From Streptomyces tsukubensis (GTDB lineage Bacteria; Actinomycetota; Actinomycetes; Streptomycetales; Streptomycetaceae): a stretch of DNA of 64,000 nt. The stretch covers positions 4,278,001 through 4,342,000 of the forward strand of contig NZ_CP045178.1 of the NCBI RefSeq assembly GCF_009296025.1. Direction: 5' to 3'. Every line of letters begins with the position of its first letter. The stretch's first letter is position 1. Positions 26,247-36,575 of this stretch are shown here, in pieces. Made by a program: the position numbers and the translations under genes. A model generated the notes under the pieces. The model saw nothing but the letters and a program-made list of their open reading frames with translations, ran no database searches and was not told the origin of the DNA.

Positions 26247-26729
26247 TCACCCCAGGTCGGCGGCGTGCATGGCGAGTACCCCCTCGATGTTGCCGTCGAG
26301 ATAGTGGCGCAGGGAGAGCGGAACGAGATGGACCGAGGCGATGCCGATCCGGGTGAAGGGGACGCGGACGATCTCGTAGGTGCCGCACGGCTCCTCGATC
26401 TCCGGTCCGTGCCGCAGGGAGGTGTCCATGGATTCAAGGTGACAGACAAAGAAATGCTGCACTTTCACGCCGGTGGAGTCGGCGTCCTCGCCGATGTGCT
26501 CGACGGTGTCGACGAAGCAGGGCACCACATCGGAGATCTTGGCCCCCAGCTCCTCGTGCACCTCACGGTGGAGGGCGGCGACGACGGTGGCGTCCTCGGG
26601 CTCGACCCCGCCGCCCGGGGTGACCCAGTAAGGATCGACGCCGGGTTTGGTTCGCTTGATCAGGATCAGATGGTCGCCGTCCAGCAGGACGGCTCTGGCG
26701 GTGCGCTTGACCACGGGTCGGACGGTCAT
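26247..26729 (-). CDS. NUDIX hydrolase
   Basis: This 160-residue protein contains a complete Nudix box from GGGVEPEDATVVAALHREVH through EELGAK (GX5EX7REUXEEXGU, about residues 39-61). It hydrolyses some nucleoside-diphosphate-linked compound. The ATG at 26729 follows a C-rich run with no good ribosome-binding site, so translation may be weak or the start may differ. Confidence 0.9.
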   Translation of the reverse strand: MTVRPVVKRTARAVLLDGDHLILIKRTKPGVDPYWVTPGGGVEPEDATVVAALHREVHEELGAKISDVVPCFVDTVEHIGEDADSTGVKVQHFFVCHLESMDTSLRHGPEIEEPCGTYEIVRVPFTRIGIASVHLVPLSLRHYLDGNIEGVLAMHAADLG

Positions 26730-26749
26730 GGGGGGAATGTGGCCCGGCT

Positions 26750-26765
26750 GGTTCCACGTGAAACA
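26750..26765. other. parS: parS-like site 8 (two mismatches)
   Basis: GGTTCCACGTGAAACA lies between the LysR stop and the Nudix start. It keeps the CACGTGAAAC half and is probably a weaker ParB site. Confidence 0.6.
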
Positions 26766-26789
26766 TCTCCGCGCTCCGACCTGCTGTTC

Positions 26790-27695
26790 TCAATCCCATT
26801 CGGAGGCCGCGCGCAGTAGCCACTGGTGGGCTCTGGCTATGTGCGGCATGGCCAGTGTCCCCGTGCGTACGGCCAGGAAATAGGTGCGCAGCGGGGGGAC
26901 CGGGGGGTCGAGCAGGGTGACGACATCCCTGCGCCCGAGCGCGGGCGCGCAGAGGTAACGGGGCAGTACGGAGAGCCCGGCACCCGCCACCGCGCAGGCC
27001 AGCGCGGCCCGCAGGTCCGGCACGATGACGGTGCCCGACGCGACAGGCCGTGTGTCGAAGACGGCGGCCCAGTAACGGGCGACGAGCGGCAGGGACTCGT
27101 GCACCTCGACCACGGGAAGGTTCTCCAGCGCCGCTGCCCCCAACCGCCGCAGCCGTTCCTCGCCGATGCTCTCCGCCCAGTGCGGGGACGCCACCAGGAC
27201 GTGCTCCTCGTCACAGAGGGCTGTGGCGGTGAGCAGGGCGCCGCGTGGTCTCGCGGTGGTGATGGCGAGGTCGTGATGGCCAGCGGCCAGCCCTTCCAGG
27301 GTCTCCTCGGCGGTGCCGAAGGAGGCGCGCAGCCCGAACCCCCGTCTGTCCTCACCGGTCAGCGCGGTGAGGGCGGGCAGGGCCCGTTCCGCTGTGAACT
27401 CCGGGGGACCCGCGAGATGGAGAGTGCGGGCCGGCACGTCGTCGTCCAGCCCGCTCTCGGTGATCTCCACCAGTGCGTCCAGATGAGGTGCGGCCTTGTG
27501 GGCCAGTTCGTCGCCGATGGGGGTGGGGGTCACCCCGCGCGCTCCACGCAGGAAGAGGGGCCGCCCCAACTGGCCTTCCAGTGTGCGGATCTGCGAGGTC
27601 ACGGCGGGTTGCGAGAGGCCGAGCAGAGCGGCTGCCCTGGTGAAGGAACCGGCGCGGTGCACGGTCACGAAGGTGCGCAGCAGGGCCAGGTCCAT
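26790..27695 (-). CDS. LysR-family transcriptional regulator
   Basis: This 301-residue protein begins with the LysR helix-turn-helix (MDLALLRTFVTVHRAGSFTR, LLGLSQPAVTSQIRTLEGQL, LFLRGARGVTPTPIG). The periplasmic-binding-like effector domain follows (RTLHLAGPPEFTAERALPAL; VPDLRAALACAVAGAGLSVL). A palindrome at 27798-27814 lies about 100 bases upstream and may be its site. There is no divergent target gene; a leftward cystathionine lyase-type gene lies upstream, so the target is unclear. Confidence 0.92.
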   Translation of the reverse strand: MDLALLRTFVTVHRAGSFTRAAALLGLSQPAVTSQIRTLEGQLGRPLFLRGARGVTPTPIGDELAHKAAPHLDALVEITESGLDDDVPARTLHLAGPPEFTAERALPALTALTGEDRRGFGLRASFGTAEETLEGLAAGHHDLAITTARPRGALLTATALCDEEHVLVASPHWAESIGEERLRRLGAAALENLPVVEVHESLPLVARYWAAVFDTRPVASGTVIVPDLRAALACAVAGAGLSVLPRYLCAPALGRRDVVTLLDPPVPPLRTYFLAVRTGTLAMPHIARAHQWLLRAASEWD

Positions 27696-27797
27696 GGTGT
27701 CCCTCCCCTCCCCGGCCCAGGTGCCGGGCCGGTGTTCCCGGCCTTCGGCGCGACGGTCCAGTGATCGCTGGGATCAGTGGACGTGCACCATAAATAT

Positions 27798-27814
27798 GTC
27801 GATAGGCTATCGAC
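27798..27814. promoter_or_regulatory. Candidate LysR operator
   Basis: GTCGATAG G CTATCGAC is a perfect 8-bp inverted repeat around one base in an A/T-rich stretch about 103 bases upstream of lysR. Confidence 0.5.
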
Positions 27815-27883
27815 GTTTCTGTGATTGGACACTGACATAGAGTCAACTAGCCTTGTGCGCGCGGTTCTTCGCGCGAAGAACCG

Positions 27884-27922
27884 GGGCGTTCCGAGCCACG
27901 AGGGGGGAGGCTCGGAACGCCC
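27884..27922 (-). terminator. Terminator after the PLP lyase gene
   Basis: A perfect 14-bp stem (27884-27897 with 27909-27922) lies 75 bases beyond the stop at 27998, next to a second 20-bp palindrome at 27863-27882. Confidence 0.7.
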
Positions 27923-27997
27923 GACCGCCGCTGTTCCGGCGTACGACGGGACGGCGTGCCGCACGGCCGGAGATCTGGTGTCCGACGACGGGCCGGC

Positions 27998-29119
27998 TCA
28001 GTCTCCGGCCGTGTCCGAGAGGGCCCGCAGCACGTCCGCGACCAGGTCGTCGGTGTCCTCCGCGCCGGCGGAGAACCGGATGAAGCCCTCGGGTACGGCG
28101 TCCCCGCCCCAGCGCCCGCGCCGCTCAGCCGTGGAGCGCACCCCGCCGAAGCTCGTGGCGTCCTCGACCAGGCTCAGGGACCGGAGGAAGGCCTCGGCGC
28201 GAGCACGGGAGGGCAGGGTGAAGGAGAGAACAGAACCGTAGCGCCGCATCTGCTCACTGGCGATCTTGTGCGAGGGGTCGTCGGGGAGCCCGGGGTAGCG
28301 GAGCCCGGAGACGCCGTTGTGGCCGCGCAGGGCCTCGGCGACGGCGAGGGCGTTGGCCGTCTGCCGGTCGTTCCGCAGGTGCAGCGTCGCCAGGGAGCGG
28401 TGTGCGAGCCAGGCCTCCATCGGGCCGGGGATCGCGCCGACGATCTTGCGCCAGCGTCGTACAGCCGCCATGAGCTGGGGATCGCTCCCTGTGACATGGC
28501 CGATCAGGATGTCCCCGTGGCCGGTGAGGCCCTTGGTGTCGGAGGCGACAGAGAGGTCGGCCCCCAGCTCAAGCGGGCGCTGTCCGAGGGGGGTGGAAAG
28601 GGTGTTGTCGACGGCGACCAGCGTGCCCTGGGCGTGCGCAGCGGTGACCATGGCACGGACGTCGCACACATCGAGCCCCGGGTTCGAGGGGGTCTCGATC
28701 CACAGCAGCTTCGCGCCCTCCAGGACGTCGAGCTGGGCGTTGCCCGCGGTCGGCGCGGTGCGCACCTCCACGCCGTACGCGGTGAGCTGCTCCCTCACCA
28801 GGGGCAGGACCTGGTAGCCGTCGTTCGGCAGGACCACGATGTCACCGGCGCCGACCTGGGAGAACAGCGCCGCGGAGATCGCCGCCATGCCGGAGGCGAA
28901 GACCAGTGTCTCGACTTTCCGGCCCGGTGCCTCCAGCTCGCCCACCGCCCGCTCCAGATGGGTCCAGGTCGGGTTCTCGTCCCTGCCGTAGGCGTAGGGG
29001 CCCGTGGGGTCGCCCGGCAGATGGAAATGGGCCGCGAATACCGGCCCCGGCAGTGTCGGCTCGTGCTTCACCGGCTCGGGCAGACCCGCCCTGACCGCCC
29101 TTGTTCCTTCGCCGACCAT
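27998..29119 (-). CDS. Cystathionine gamma-lyase / Cys-Met metabolism PLP enzyme
   Basis: This 373-residue enzyme is of the cystathionine beta/gamma-lyase and synthase family. GRDENPTWTHLERAVGELE, FASGMAAISAALF, LLWIETPSNPGLDVCDV, VAVDNTLSTPLGQRPLELG and the PLP lysine motif ASDTKGLTGHGD (about residue 195) are all present. These soluble homotetramers act on sulfur amino acids; Streptomyces members are often annotated as gamma-lyase. The ATG at 29119 follows GGCAGGTCAGCC. Confidence 0.88.
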   Translation of the reverse strand: MVGEGTRAVRAGLPEPVKHEPTLPGPVFAAHFHLPGDPTGPYAYGRDENPTWTHLERAVGELEAPGRKVETLVFASGMAAISAALFSQVGAGDIVVLPNDGYQVLPLVREQLTAYGVEVRTAPTAGNAQLDVLEGAKLLWIETPSNPGLDVCDVRAMVTAAHAQGTLVAVDNTLSTPLGQRPLELGADLSVASDTKGLTGHGDILIGHVTGSDPQLMAAVRRWRKIVGAIPGPMEAWLAHRSLATLHLRNDRQTANALAVAEALRGHNGVSGLRYPGLPDDPSHKIASEQMRRYGSVLSFTLPSRARAEAFLRSLSLVEDATSFGGVRSTAERRGRWGGDAVPEGFIRFSAGAEDTDDLVADVLRALSDTAGD

Positions 29120-29308
29120 GGCTGACCTGCCTTTCCGCTGTTCTCCCCGACACGTCCCGGTCCGGTTCCGCCGGGCTGTGTCGGCTCTCGCGGGCGTTGT
29201 CCGCGCCGCACCCACCAGCATCCGTCACGGTGCGGGTGGACGCGGCGGACGGGGCTCCGGGCTCGGGAGACTCCGAGGGCTCCGGGAGTCGCGCAGCCCG
29301 GAGACCTG

Positions 29309-29701
29309 TCAGAAACGCCCCTGGTCGCGGTCGTCGGGAAGGACGGCGTGCAGCGCCCAGGACACCACCGAGATGATGAGTCCGCCGAGTACCGCCGTCC
29401 AGAAACCGTGCACGTGGAAGTCGAGGTCGAGCACTCCGGCCAGCCACGAGGTGAGAAGCAGCATCAGTGCGTTGACGACCAGGGTGATCAGCCCGAGCGT
29501 CAGCAGGAACAGCGGGAAGGTGAGTACCTTCACCACCGGTTTGACCAGGAAATTCACCAAACCGAAGACCAGTGCGACGATAATCAGGGTGATCGCCTTG
29601 GTGCCGGTGCTGCCGCCGGTCAGCGTGATGTCGTCGAGCAGCCATACGGCCACGGCAAGGGCTGCCGCGTTGGCGATCGTCTTGACCAGAAAATTCTTCA
29701 T
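29309..29701 (-). CDS. Phage-holin-4-superfamily (DUF360-like) membrane protein
   Basis: This 130-residue protein has four membrane helices: IANAAALAVAVWLLDDITL, AITLIIVALVFGLVNFLVKP, FPLFLLTLGLITLVVNALML and FWTAVLGGLIISVVSWALH. The LVKPVVKVLTFPLFLLTLGL pattern is typical of the widespread Phage_holin_4_2/YvlD family; the chromosomal members are not phage genes and their role is unclear. The ATG at 29701 (MKNFLVK) is preferred over that at 29722. It is divergent from the cupin gene. Confidence 0.82.
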   Translation of the reverse strand: MKNFLVKTIANAAALAVAVWLLDDITLTGGSTGTKAITLIIVALVFGLVNFLVKPVVKVLTFPLFLLTLGLITLVVNALMLLLTSWLAGVLDLDFHVHGFWTAVLGGLIISVVSWALHAVLPDDRDQGRF

Positions 29702-29770
29702 GTGTCTGATCGTGGCAGACATGATCGAACACGGCGTGATCGCAAGAGCGACCAAGAGGCGGACAGGACG

Positions 29771-30088
29771 ATGAAGGCATTTCGGCTGGACGAGCTGGAG
29801 CTGGAGCGGGCCGTCAATGACGGGGCCTATCTTCAATTTCTGCGCGAGAAGAACATGTCGGTCGGGCTGTACGCCCTGGACGCGGGTTCCACCGATCCGC
29901 AGCAGCCGCACCGGCAGGACGAGGTCTATTTCGTGGTCAGCGGCCGTGCGGCGATCACCGTGGGTACCGAGACCACGGAGGTCGGACGTGGCAGCGTCGT
30001 CTATGTGCCGGCCGGTGCCGCACACAAGTTCCACCACATCAGCGAGGACCTGCGGGTTCTCGTGATTTTCTCGCCCCCCGAGGGCTGA
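29771..30088 (+). CDS. Single-domain cupin protein
   Basis: This 105-residue protein has cupin motif 1 as PQQPHRQDEVYFVVSG and motif 2 as GSVVYVPAGAAHKFHHI, giving the probable metal ligands His, Glu and His. It could be a small metal-dependent oxygenase, isomerase or ligand sensor. GGACAGGACG precedes the ATG. Confidence 0.85.
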   Translation: MKAFRLDELELERAVNDGAYLQFLREKNMSVGLYALDAGSTDPQQPHRQDEVYFVVSGRAAITVGTETTEVGRGSVVYVPAGAAHKFHHISEDLRVLVIFSPPEG

Positions 30089-30227
30089 CCTTCCCCTCCT
30101 CAGGTCTGGCTCGGGGACCCCCGTTCCCTAGGGGGACGGTCAGGGACGGACAAGGGGTCAGGGGCCCCCGTTCGCCGGTGCGGCCGCCTAGCATCGCAGT
30201 AGGAACTCCGAGAGAAGAGGTAGGACG

Positions 30228-30449
30228 ATGGCGGTACGGGAGATATTCGCGGGCATGCCGTGGTGGGTGAAGTGGATCGCGGTGCCGGTCATCGCGCTCG
30301 TGGTGTTCGGCGGTCTCATCGCCAGCGTCGTGGGCTTCGTGGTCGGGCTTCTCTTCAAGCTGTTGATCTTCGTCGCCCTGGTCGGCGGACTCATCTATGT
30401 CGTACGGAAGTTCATGTCCTCCTCGTCCACCTCGCGCGGCGACTGGTAG
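30228..30449 (+). CDS. DUF5326-like small membrane protein
   Basis: This 73-residue protein has two close hydrophobic helices (WIAVPVIALVVFGGLIASVV and LLFKLLIFVALVGGLIYVV) ending in a Ser-rich tail. It matches a small membrane family found in Streptomyces next to ssgA, as I recall. AGAAGAGG precedes the ATG. The function is unknown. Confidence 0.75.
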   Translation: MAVREIFAGMPWWVKWIAVPVIALVVFGGLIASVVGFVVGLLFKLLIFVALVGGLIYVVRKFMSSSSTSRGDW

Positions 30450-31231
30450 GCGCACGGCCGGTCTTCACGGCCCGTGGTCGCGGCCCGTCGGGCGTGACCG
30501 TCCCGCGGTTGTTCTGACTCCCGCGGAAGGCAGGGCAGTTCGGTCCCCGGAAGGCGTGTAGGAGTTCTTCGGTTCCCCCAGCCGGGGGAAGTTTCGCAGC
30601 GCGGCCACCATGGACCGGTGGCAGACGTTAAAGTCCGGAATCCGACGCGGGGTGGCCCCGACGCCGGTAGTAATGCCCCTTCCTCCGGATCAGGTGAGGG
30701 AGGCCTCTCGCGCGCTCCGGAAGTGACTTTTGGCCACGGTTGATTTGCACCGCAGCGGCGTTCACCGCGCCGCAGACATCGAGCCCGTCGCACAGTGCTT
30801 CGCCATCGAGCACTCATGCGACGGGCTCGACGTGTGTGTGCGGTGCTCCGTCGCGGCCGGGCCGGTCACCTCGCCCGACGCGTGTTCCGGCGTCCTTCCG
30901 TATCCGTCGGTCGAGGCGGGGCTTTCAGCGGAGCGGCGGACCCCGGTTTCAGGCTGCGGTGTATGGCCCGGATGTGGCGAATGGGTGTATCTGAACGGTC
31001 TGTGGCCGTCGGTGCATATGCGTTTCGCGACAGGGCAGCCGGAATACACAGGGCAACGACGTGCGACTCCGCTCCGACGGCGTTCGGGTTATGGCTGGAA
31101 TGCCGGCAGGTTTATTCCTCGATCAGTATCTGATGGATCACTCGTTGTGATCTGATGTGTGCATTCAGCAAGGTGTCAGGAGTGTCAGGGACCGGTCCCT
31201 GACCAGGCGACGGCAATCGACGGGGTTGGCG
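30450..31231. other. Long non-coding region upstream of ssgA
   Basis: 782 bases with no gene that I can support. In S. coelicolor and S. griseus the IclR-type activator gene ssgR occupies this position. Here no winged-helix sequence is found in any frame. A large hairpin occurs at 30780-30829. Confidence 0.6.
30780..30829. terminator. Long two-part hairpin
   Basis: A 13-bp outer stem (30780-30792 with 30817-30829) encloses a 6-bp inner stem (30794-30799 with 30809-30814) and a nine-base loop. It lies mid-way between the DUF5326-like gene and ssgA. It may be a terminator or part of a leader or small RNA. Confidence 0.5.
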
Positions 31232-31687
31232 ATGCGCGAGTCCGTACAGGCAGAGGTCATGATGAGCTTCCTCGTTTCCGAGGAGCTTTCCTTTCGGATC
31301 CCGGTCGAACTGCGATATGAAGCCGAGGATCCCTACGCCGTGCGGCTGACGTTTCACTTGCCCGGCGACGCTCCCGTCTCGTGGACCTTCGGCCGGGAAC
31401 TCCTCGCGGACGGGGTCGAGGAAGCGTGCGGCGACGGCGACGTGCACATCGCGCCGGTGGAGGCCGACCCGCTGAGCGAAGAGGAACCACCCGCCGAGAT
31501 GCACATCCGTCTCCAGGTGGGCGGTGACCACGCGCTGTTCCGCGTCAGAATGGCGCCGCTCGTCGCCTTCCTCGACCGTACGGACCGGTTGGTGCCGCTC
31601 GGTGAGGAACGGGCCTCCGCGGACTTCGAGAGCCACCTCGACGAGGCACTGCACCGCATCCTGGCGGAGGAGCAGAGCGCCGGCTGA
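31232..31687 (+). CDS. ssgA: SsgA, sporulation-specific cell division activator
   Basis: This 151-residue SsgA-like protein is unique to morphologically complex actinomycetes. SsgA promotes septation and remodelling of the hyphal wall and acts in localising SsgB and FtsZ. The sequence MSFLVSEELSFRIPVELRYE, TFHLPGDAPVSWTFGRELL, APLVAFLDRTDRLVPLG and the end HRILAEEQSAG identify it as SsgA rather than a paralogue. Two starts are possible: ATG 31232 (MRESVQAEV extension) or ATG 31262, which has AGAGG five bases upstream. An acidic insertion (ADPLSEEEPPAE) is present mid-protein. The usual upstream ssgR is missing. Confidence 0.93.
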   Translation: MRESVQAEVMMSFLVSEELSFRIPVELRYEAEDPYAVRLTFHLPGDAPVSWTFGRELLADGVEEACGDGDVHIAPVEADPLSEEEPPAEMHIRLQVGGDHALFRVRMAPLVAFLDRTDRLVPLGEERASADFESHLDEALHRILAEEQSAG

Positions 31688-31994
31688 GGCTCGCTCGCCT
31701 CCGGGCACCCTGGGCGTGCGGGTACTCCAACCCTGACCCGCGCGCCTCATTCGCGTTGGCACAGCCACACAGCCACACAGCCGCACAGCCGCACAGCCCA
31801 GGCACCGCCGCTTCTCCTGCCGGCCCAGGCGCGTAGCGGCGACCGCGCCCACTCGGCTTGAACGACGCCGACGACGACCGGGCCGCCACCGCGCGGGCCT
31901 CCCCACGACCGGCCGCCCCACCCATGCCGTCGGACCCGGCGTTTGCTTCAGCACACACCGTCGGATCAGTGCTCGCTCAGCGCACACCGTCGGA
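31688..31994. other. ssgA / yibE-type intergenic region with repeats
   Basis: 307 bases between convergent genes, with five 8-bp tandem repeats at 31761-31800 and a 20-bp direct repeat pair at 31954-32002. No gene is seen. Confidence 0.6.
31761..31800. repeat. Five tandem 8-bp repeats (ACAGCCAC / ACAGCCGC)
   Basis: Five consecutive units of ACAGCCNC-type sequence, the last slightly degenerate, probably arose by replication slippage. Confidence 0.85.
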
Positions 31995-32002
31995 TCAGTG
32001 CT
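31954..32002. repeat. Pair of 20-bp direct repeats at the end of the YibE/F gene
   Basis: CACACCGTCGGATCAGTGCT occurs at 31954-31973 and 31983-32002. The second copy covers the stop codon and last codons of the YibE/F gene, so the first is a partial duplication of the gene end. Confidence 0.8.
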
Positions 32003-33479
32003 TGCGCCGTCGGCCGCCGCCTCGTACGGGCGTACGCAGGATACGTCGCGCCGGGCCCGGCACCGTGGTGGTGTCCCCCGGCGCCCGAGGGCCCTCAACC
32101 CCCTGACCCGTGCCGCCCCTGACCGAGGGGGCCGTGTCCGCCGACACCACCAGCGCCGCCAGCGCCGTCGTCACCGGTACCGAGGCGACCAGACCGATCG
32201 AACCGACCAGGGTGCGCACGATCTCCTCCGCCACCAGTTCGCTGCTCGCCACCGTGCCCACCCCGCTCTGGGCGACGGAGAAGAGCAGCAGCAGCGGCAG
32301 CGCCGCACCCGCGTAGGCCAGGACCAGGGTGTTGACGACGGAGGCGATGTGATCGCGGCCGATCCTGATACCCGCGCGGTACAGCTTTCTGCGGCTCATG
32401 GTCGGGTCGGCCTGGTGGAGTTCCCATACGGCCGAGGTCTGCGTGACCGTCACGTCGTCGAGCACTCCGAGGGAGCCGATGATGACCCCCGCGAGCAGCA
32501 GGCCGCTCATGTCGATGTGCGGATAGAGCCCGTGGATGAGGCCCGTGTTGTCGTCGGTGTTGCCGGTGAGCGAGGCCCAGCCGATGAAGACCGAGCCGAG
32601 CAGGCCGATCAGCAGCAGCGAGACCAGGGTGCCAAGGACGGCCACCGAGGTTCTGGCCGACAACCCGTGGCACATGTAGAGGGCGATCAGCATGATGGCG
32701 CCGGCGCCCACCACAGCGACGGCCAGGGGATTCGACCCCTGGAGGACTGCGGGCAGGATGAAGAAGGTCAGTACGAGAAAGCTGACGGCCAGAGCGACCA
32801 GCGCCATGACCCCGCGCATCCTGCCGACCACGACGACCGCGACGGCGAAGATCCCGGCCAGCAGCACCATGGGCAGCGTGCGGTTCACATCGGTCACCGC
32901 GTACTGAAGCTCCCTGGGCGCCTTGGGAGAGTAGGCCAGCACGACCTTCTGGTCCTGGTGCAGCTTCCGTGACGCGTCGGGCCTGACCAATTCGGTGAAG
33001 GTGCGGCCGGTGTCGTCGCCGCTGGTCACCTGGACGGTCGCCTTCGTGCAACTCTCCTTGGCGGTGGCGTTCTTCGCCGAGGCCCCGGAGCCGGCCGGAC
33101 TCTCCTGGCCCTCCGCGGTGCCCTGCCCCGCGGAGCCCGGGGACTGGGCGCCGCCGCCCGCGTCGCACGGGGTCCGCGCGATCTTGACGACGAGCCCCTG
33201 TTCGGTCTGGCGGTCGAAGCCGACTCCGGTGCGTTCGTGGCCGGGCGCGCCACCCGGCCAGAGCACGACGAACCCCACGACGACGGCGGCGGCGAAGGGG
33301 ACGAGCACGGCGGCGATGACTCTGCGCAGGCGGCGTGAACCGGGGGCCGCGGGGCCGTGCTGGTGGCTGTGGGCGTGCGGCTGAGCAGGCCCGGATTCCG
33401 CCTCGTACTCCGAGGAGCCGTGGCCGTGGCCGTGGGGCTGCGGGGAGGGCGGGCCGTTGGGGGGCTGCGTCGTGGTCAC
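31995..33479 (-). CDS. YibE/F-family membrane protein
   Basis: This 494-residue protein has a His-rich cytoplasmic N-terminus (PHGHGHGSS, PHAHSHQHG), one helix near residues 50-70 and an extracellular domain. A cluster of about seven helices follows from residue 215 (RTLPMVLLAGIFAVAVVVVG, LHLLL-type segments, GLLLAGVIIGSLGVLDDVTV with TQTSAVWELHQADPTMSRRK). The last motifs are the YibE/F signature. A transport role is suspected but the substrate is not known; the histidine-rich tail suggests metal binding. The start is GTG 33479 with a poor ribosome-binding site. Confidence 0.85.
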   Translation of the reverse strand: MTTTQPPNGPPSPQPHGHGHGSSEYEAESGPAQPHAHSHQHGPAAPGSRRLRRVIAAVLVPFAAAVVVGFVVLWPGGAPGHERTGVGFDRQTEQGLVVKIARTPCDAGGGAQSPGSAGQGTAEGQESPAGSGASAKNATAKESCTKATVQVTSGDDTGRTFTELVRPDASRKLHQDQKVVLAYSPKAPRELQYAVTDVNRTLPMVLLAGIFAVAVVVVGRMRGVMALVALAVSFLVLTFFILPAVLQGSNPLAVAVVGAGAIMLIALYMCHGLSARTSVAVLGTLVSLLLIGLLGSVFIGWASLTGNTDDNTGLIHGLYPHIDMSGLLLAGVIIGSLGVLDDVTVTQTSAVWELHQADPTMSRRKLYRAGIRIGRDHIASVVNTLVLAYAGAALPLLLLFSVAQSGVGTVASSELVAEEIVRTLVGSIGLVASVPVTTALAALVVSADTAPSVRGGTGQGVEGPRAPGDTTTVPGPARRILRTPVRGGGRRRKH

Positions 33480-33560
33480 CGACCGATCATCGCAAGAACC
33501 ACGAGGGCCCTCTGTTCAGCGCGCCCGGAGGGACGTTAGCGTGGTGCCACCTTTTGTACA

Positions 33561-35508
<1,948 letters not shown>

Positions 35509-36023
35509 CGTTCCTCCCTCCGGCGCTCCTCCGAGCGACGTTCCTCGGTCCGGCGCTCCTCTGCCGCCCGGGGCCTCCGGACAGCCGCGCCCCCGGGCCT
35601 TCGCGCCCGGGGGCGCTTTGGTGTGCGACGACGTACGCGTGCGGTCGGGCACCTCACCCGGACACCTCGGGCGCCCCGGTGCGGAGTCGGTCATCTCACA
35701 CGGACACCTCGGCGGGCCCGGTGTGGTGGGCGGTCCGTCTTCCCGCCGGACGCCTCCCGCCGTGCGCCTTCCCGCACAGTGGTGGGGCGCCCCGTGCCTG
35801 GGTGGTGCGGGGCCCGCGTCGTCCTTCGGGGGAACCGGTGGCTGTCGCCGTCCGAGTGGATCACCGCGCGCACTTTCCGGGTCCCGGTGGGCGCATACGT
35901 TCGTTCGGGCAGGGCACTCGGATTCCAGTCACCCCGTATGGAGGTGGCAAGGAAAGCGAATGACCACGGATCCGCCGACGGCCTTCCCCGACCGCCCGAG
36001 CAACTCAGGGAGCGGATAGCAGT
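35509..36023. other. thiC / gvpO intergenic region
   Basis: 515 bases. It contains two roughly 28-bp near-duplicate segments just after thiC (35508-35565), a terminator at 35587-35616, and imperfect duplicates around CGGACACCTCGG at 35640-35730. The gvp promoter must lie in its right half. No gene is seen. Confidence 0.6.
35587..35616 (+). terminator. thiC terminator
   Basis: A perfect 12-bp stem (35587-35598 with 35605-35616) and a six-base loop are followed by TTT. Confidence 0.85.
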
Positions 36024-36323
36024 ATGGCTACCAAAGACGATCAGGACGGCGAGACGAAGAAGCGGCGTATCGGTGCCCCGGCGGCGATGCGCAGCGCTAT
36101 CGATCAGCTCGCCGAGCTACTGAACAGCGAGCCTGGTTCGGTGTCCGCACTCAAGGCCACCGACGACGGCTGGGCGGCCGACGTGGAAGTGGTGGAGATC
36201 GAAAGGATCCCCGACACCTCCAGTGTGATGGCCTCCTATCGCGTGCAACTCGATGAAGAGGGCGAGCTCATGGCTTATGAGCGCGTGCGCCGCTACGCGA
36301 GGGGTCAGATCGACCGCGAATAG
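36024..36323 (+). CDS. gvpO: Gas vesicle protein GvpO
   Basis: This 99-residue member of the GvpO family (PF05800) has the core AIDQLAELLNSEPGSVSALK, TDDGWAADVEVVEIERIPDT and YRVQLDEEGELMAYERVRRY. GvpO is needed for gas vesicle formation in haloarchaea and opens the Streptomyces gvp clusters. A gap of 252 bases with two parS sites separates it from gvpA. Confidence 0.92.
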   Translation: MATKDDQDGETKKRRIGAPAAMRSAIDQLAELLNSEPGSVSALKATDDGWAADVEVVEIERIPDTSSVMASYRVQLDEEGELMAYERVRRYARGQIDRE

Positions 36324-36430
36324 TGCGCGCCGGTACGGGATGTCGGCAGTGTTCACGCCCGGATTTCCCTGGCGTGACCTGGTGCTTCTTGGTTGCCGGT
36401 GGTCCGCCCGCAGGTCTCGGACGAGGGCTG

Positions 36431-36446
36431 TGTTTCACGTGAAACA
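36431..36446. other. parS: parS site 9 (perfect)
   Basis: Exact TGTTTCACGTGAAACA between gvpO and gvpA. Confidence 0.92.
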
Positions 36447-36475
36447 CGGGCTGCGTCGCTCTGGCGGCCAGATCG

Positions 36476-36491
36476 GGTTTCACGTGAAACC
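36476..36491. other. parS: parS site 10 (symmetric outer mismatches)
   Basis: GGTTTCACGTGAAACC keeps the 14-bp core palindrome and changes only the outermost pair. It lies 45 bases from site 9, inside the gvp cluster. Confidence 0.82.
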
Positions 36492-36575
36492 ACCGCGGAG
36501 TCACGCCCGATACCCCGATATGTGGAGCGGTCCTGACCTCTCATCGAGGAATGACCGAGGAAAGGAAGACCCACC

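Larger units (their letters stand above)
27696..27997. other. Region between the PLP-lyase and lysR genes
   Basis: 302 bases containing a likely LysR-site palindrome (27798-27814), a 20-bp perfect palindrome (27863-27882) and a strong hairpin (27884-27922). No gene is seen. Confidence 0.6.

Noticed and set aside
29309..29701. Prophage holin and thus phage remnant
   Set aside because: The Phage_holin_4_2 family is common as an ordinary chromosomal membrane protein; no other phage genes are near.
30730..31155. Open frame upstream of ssgA as a degenerate ssgR
   Set aside because: The translation is Cys/Arg-rich with no helix-turn-helix or IclR effector motif and poor codon character.
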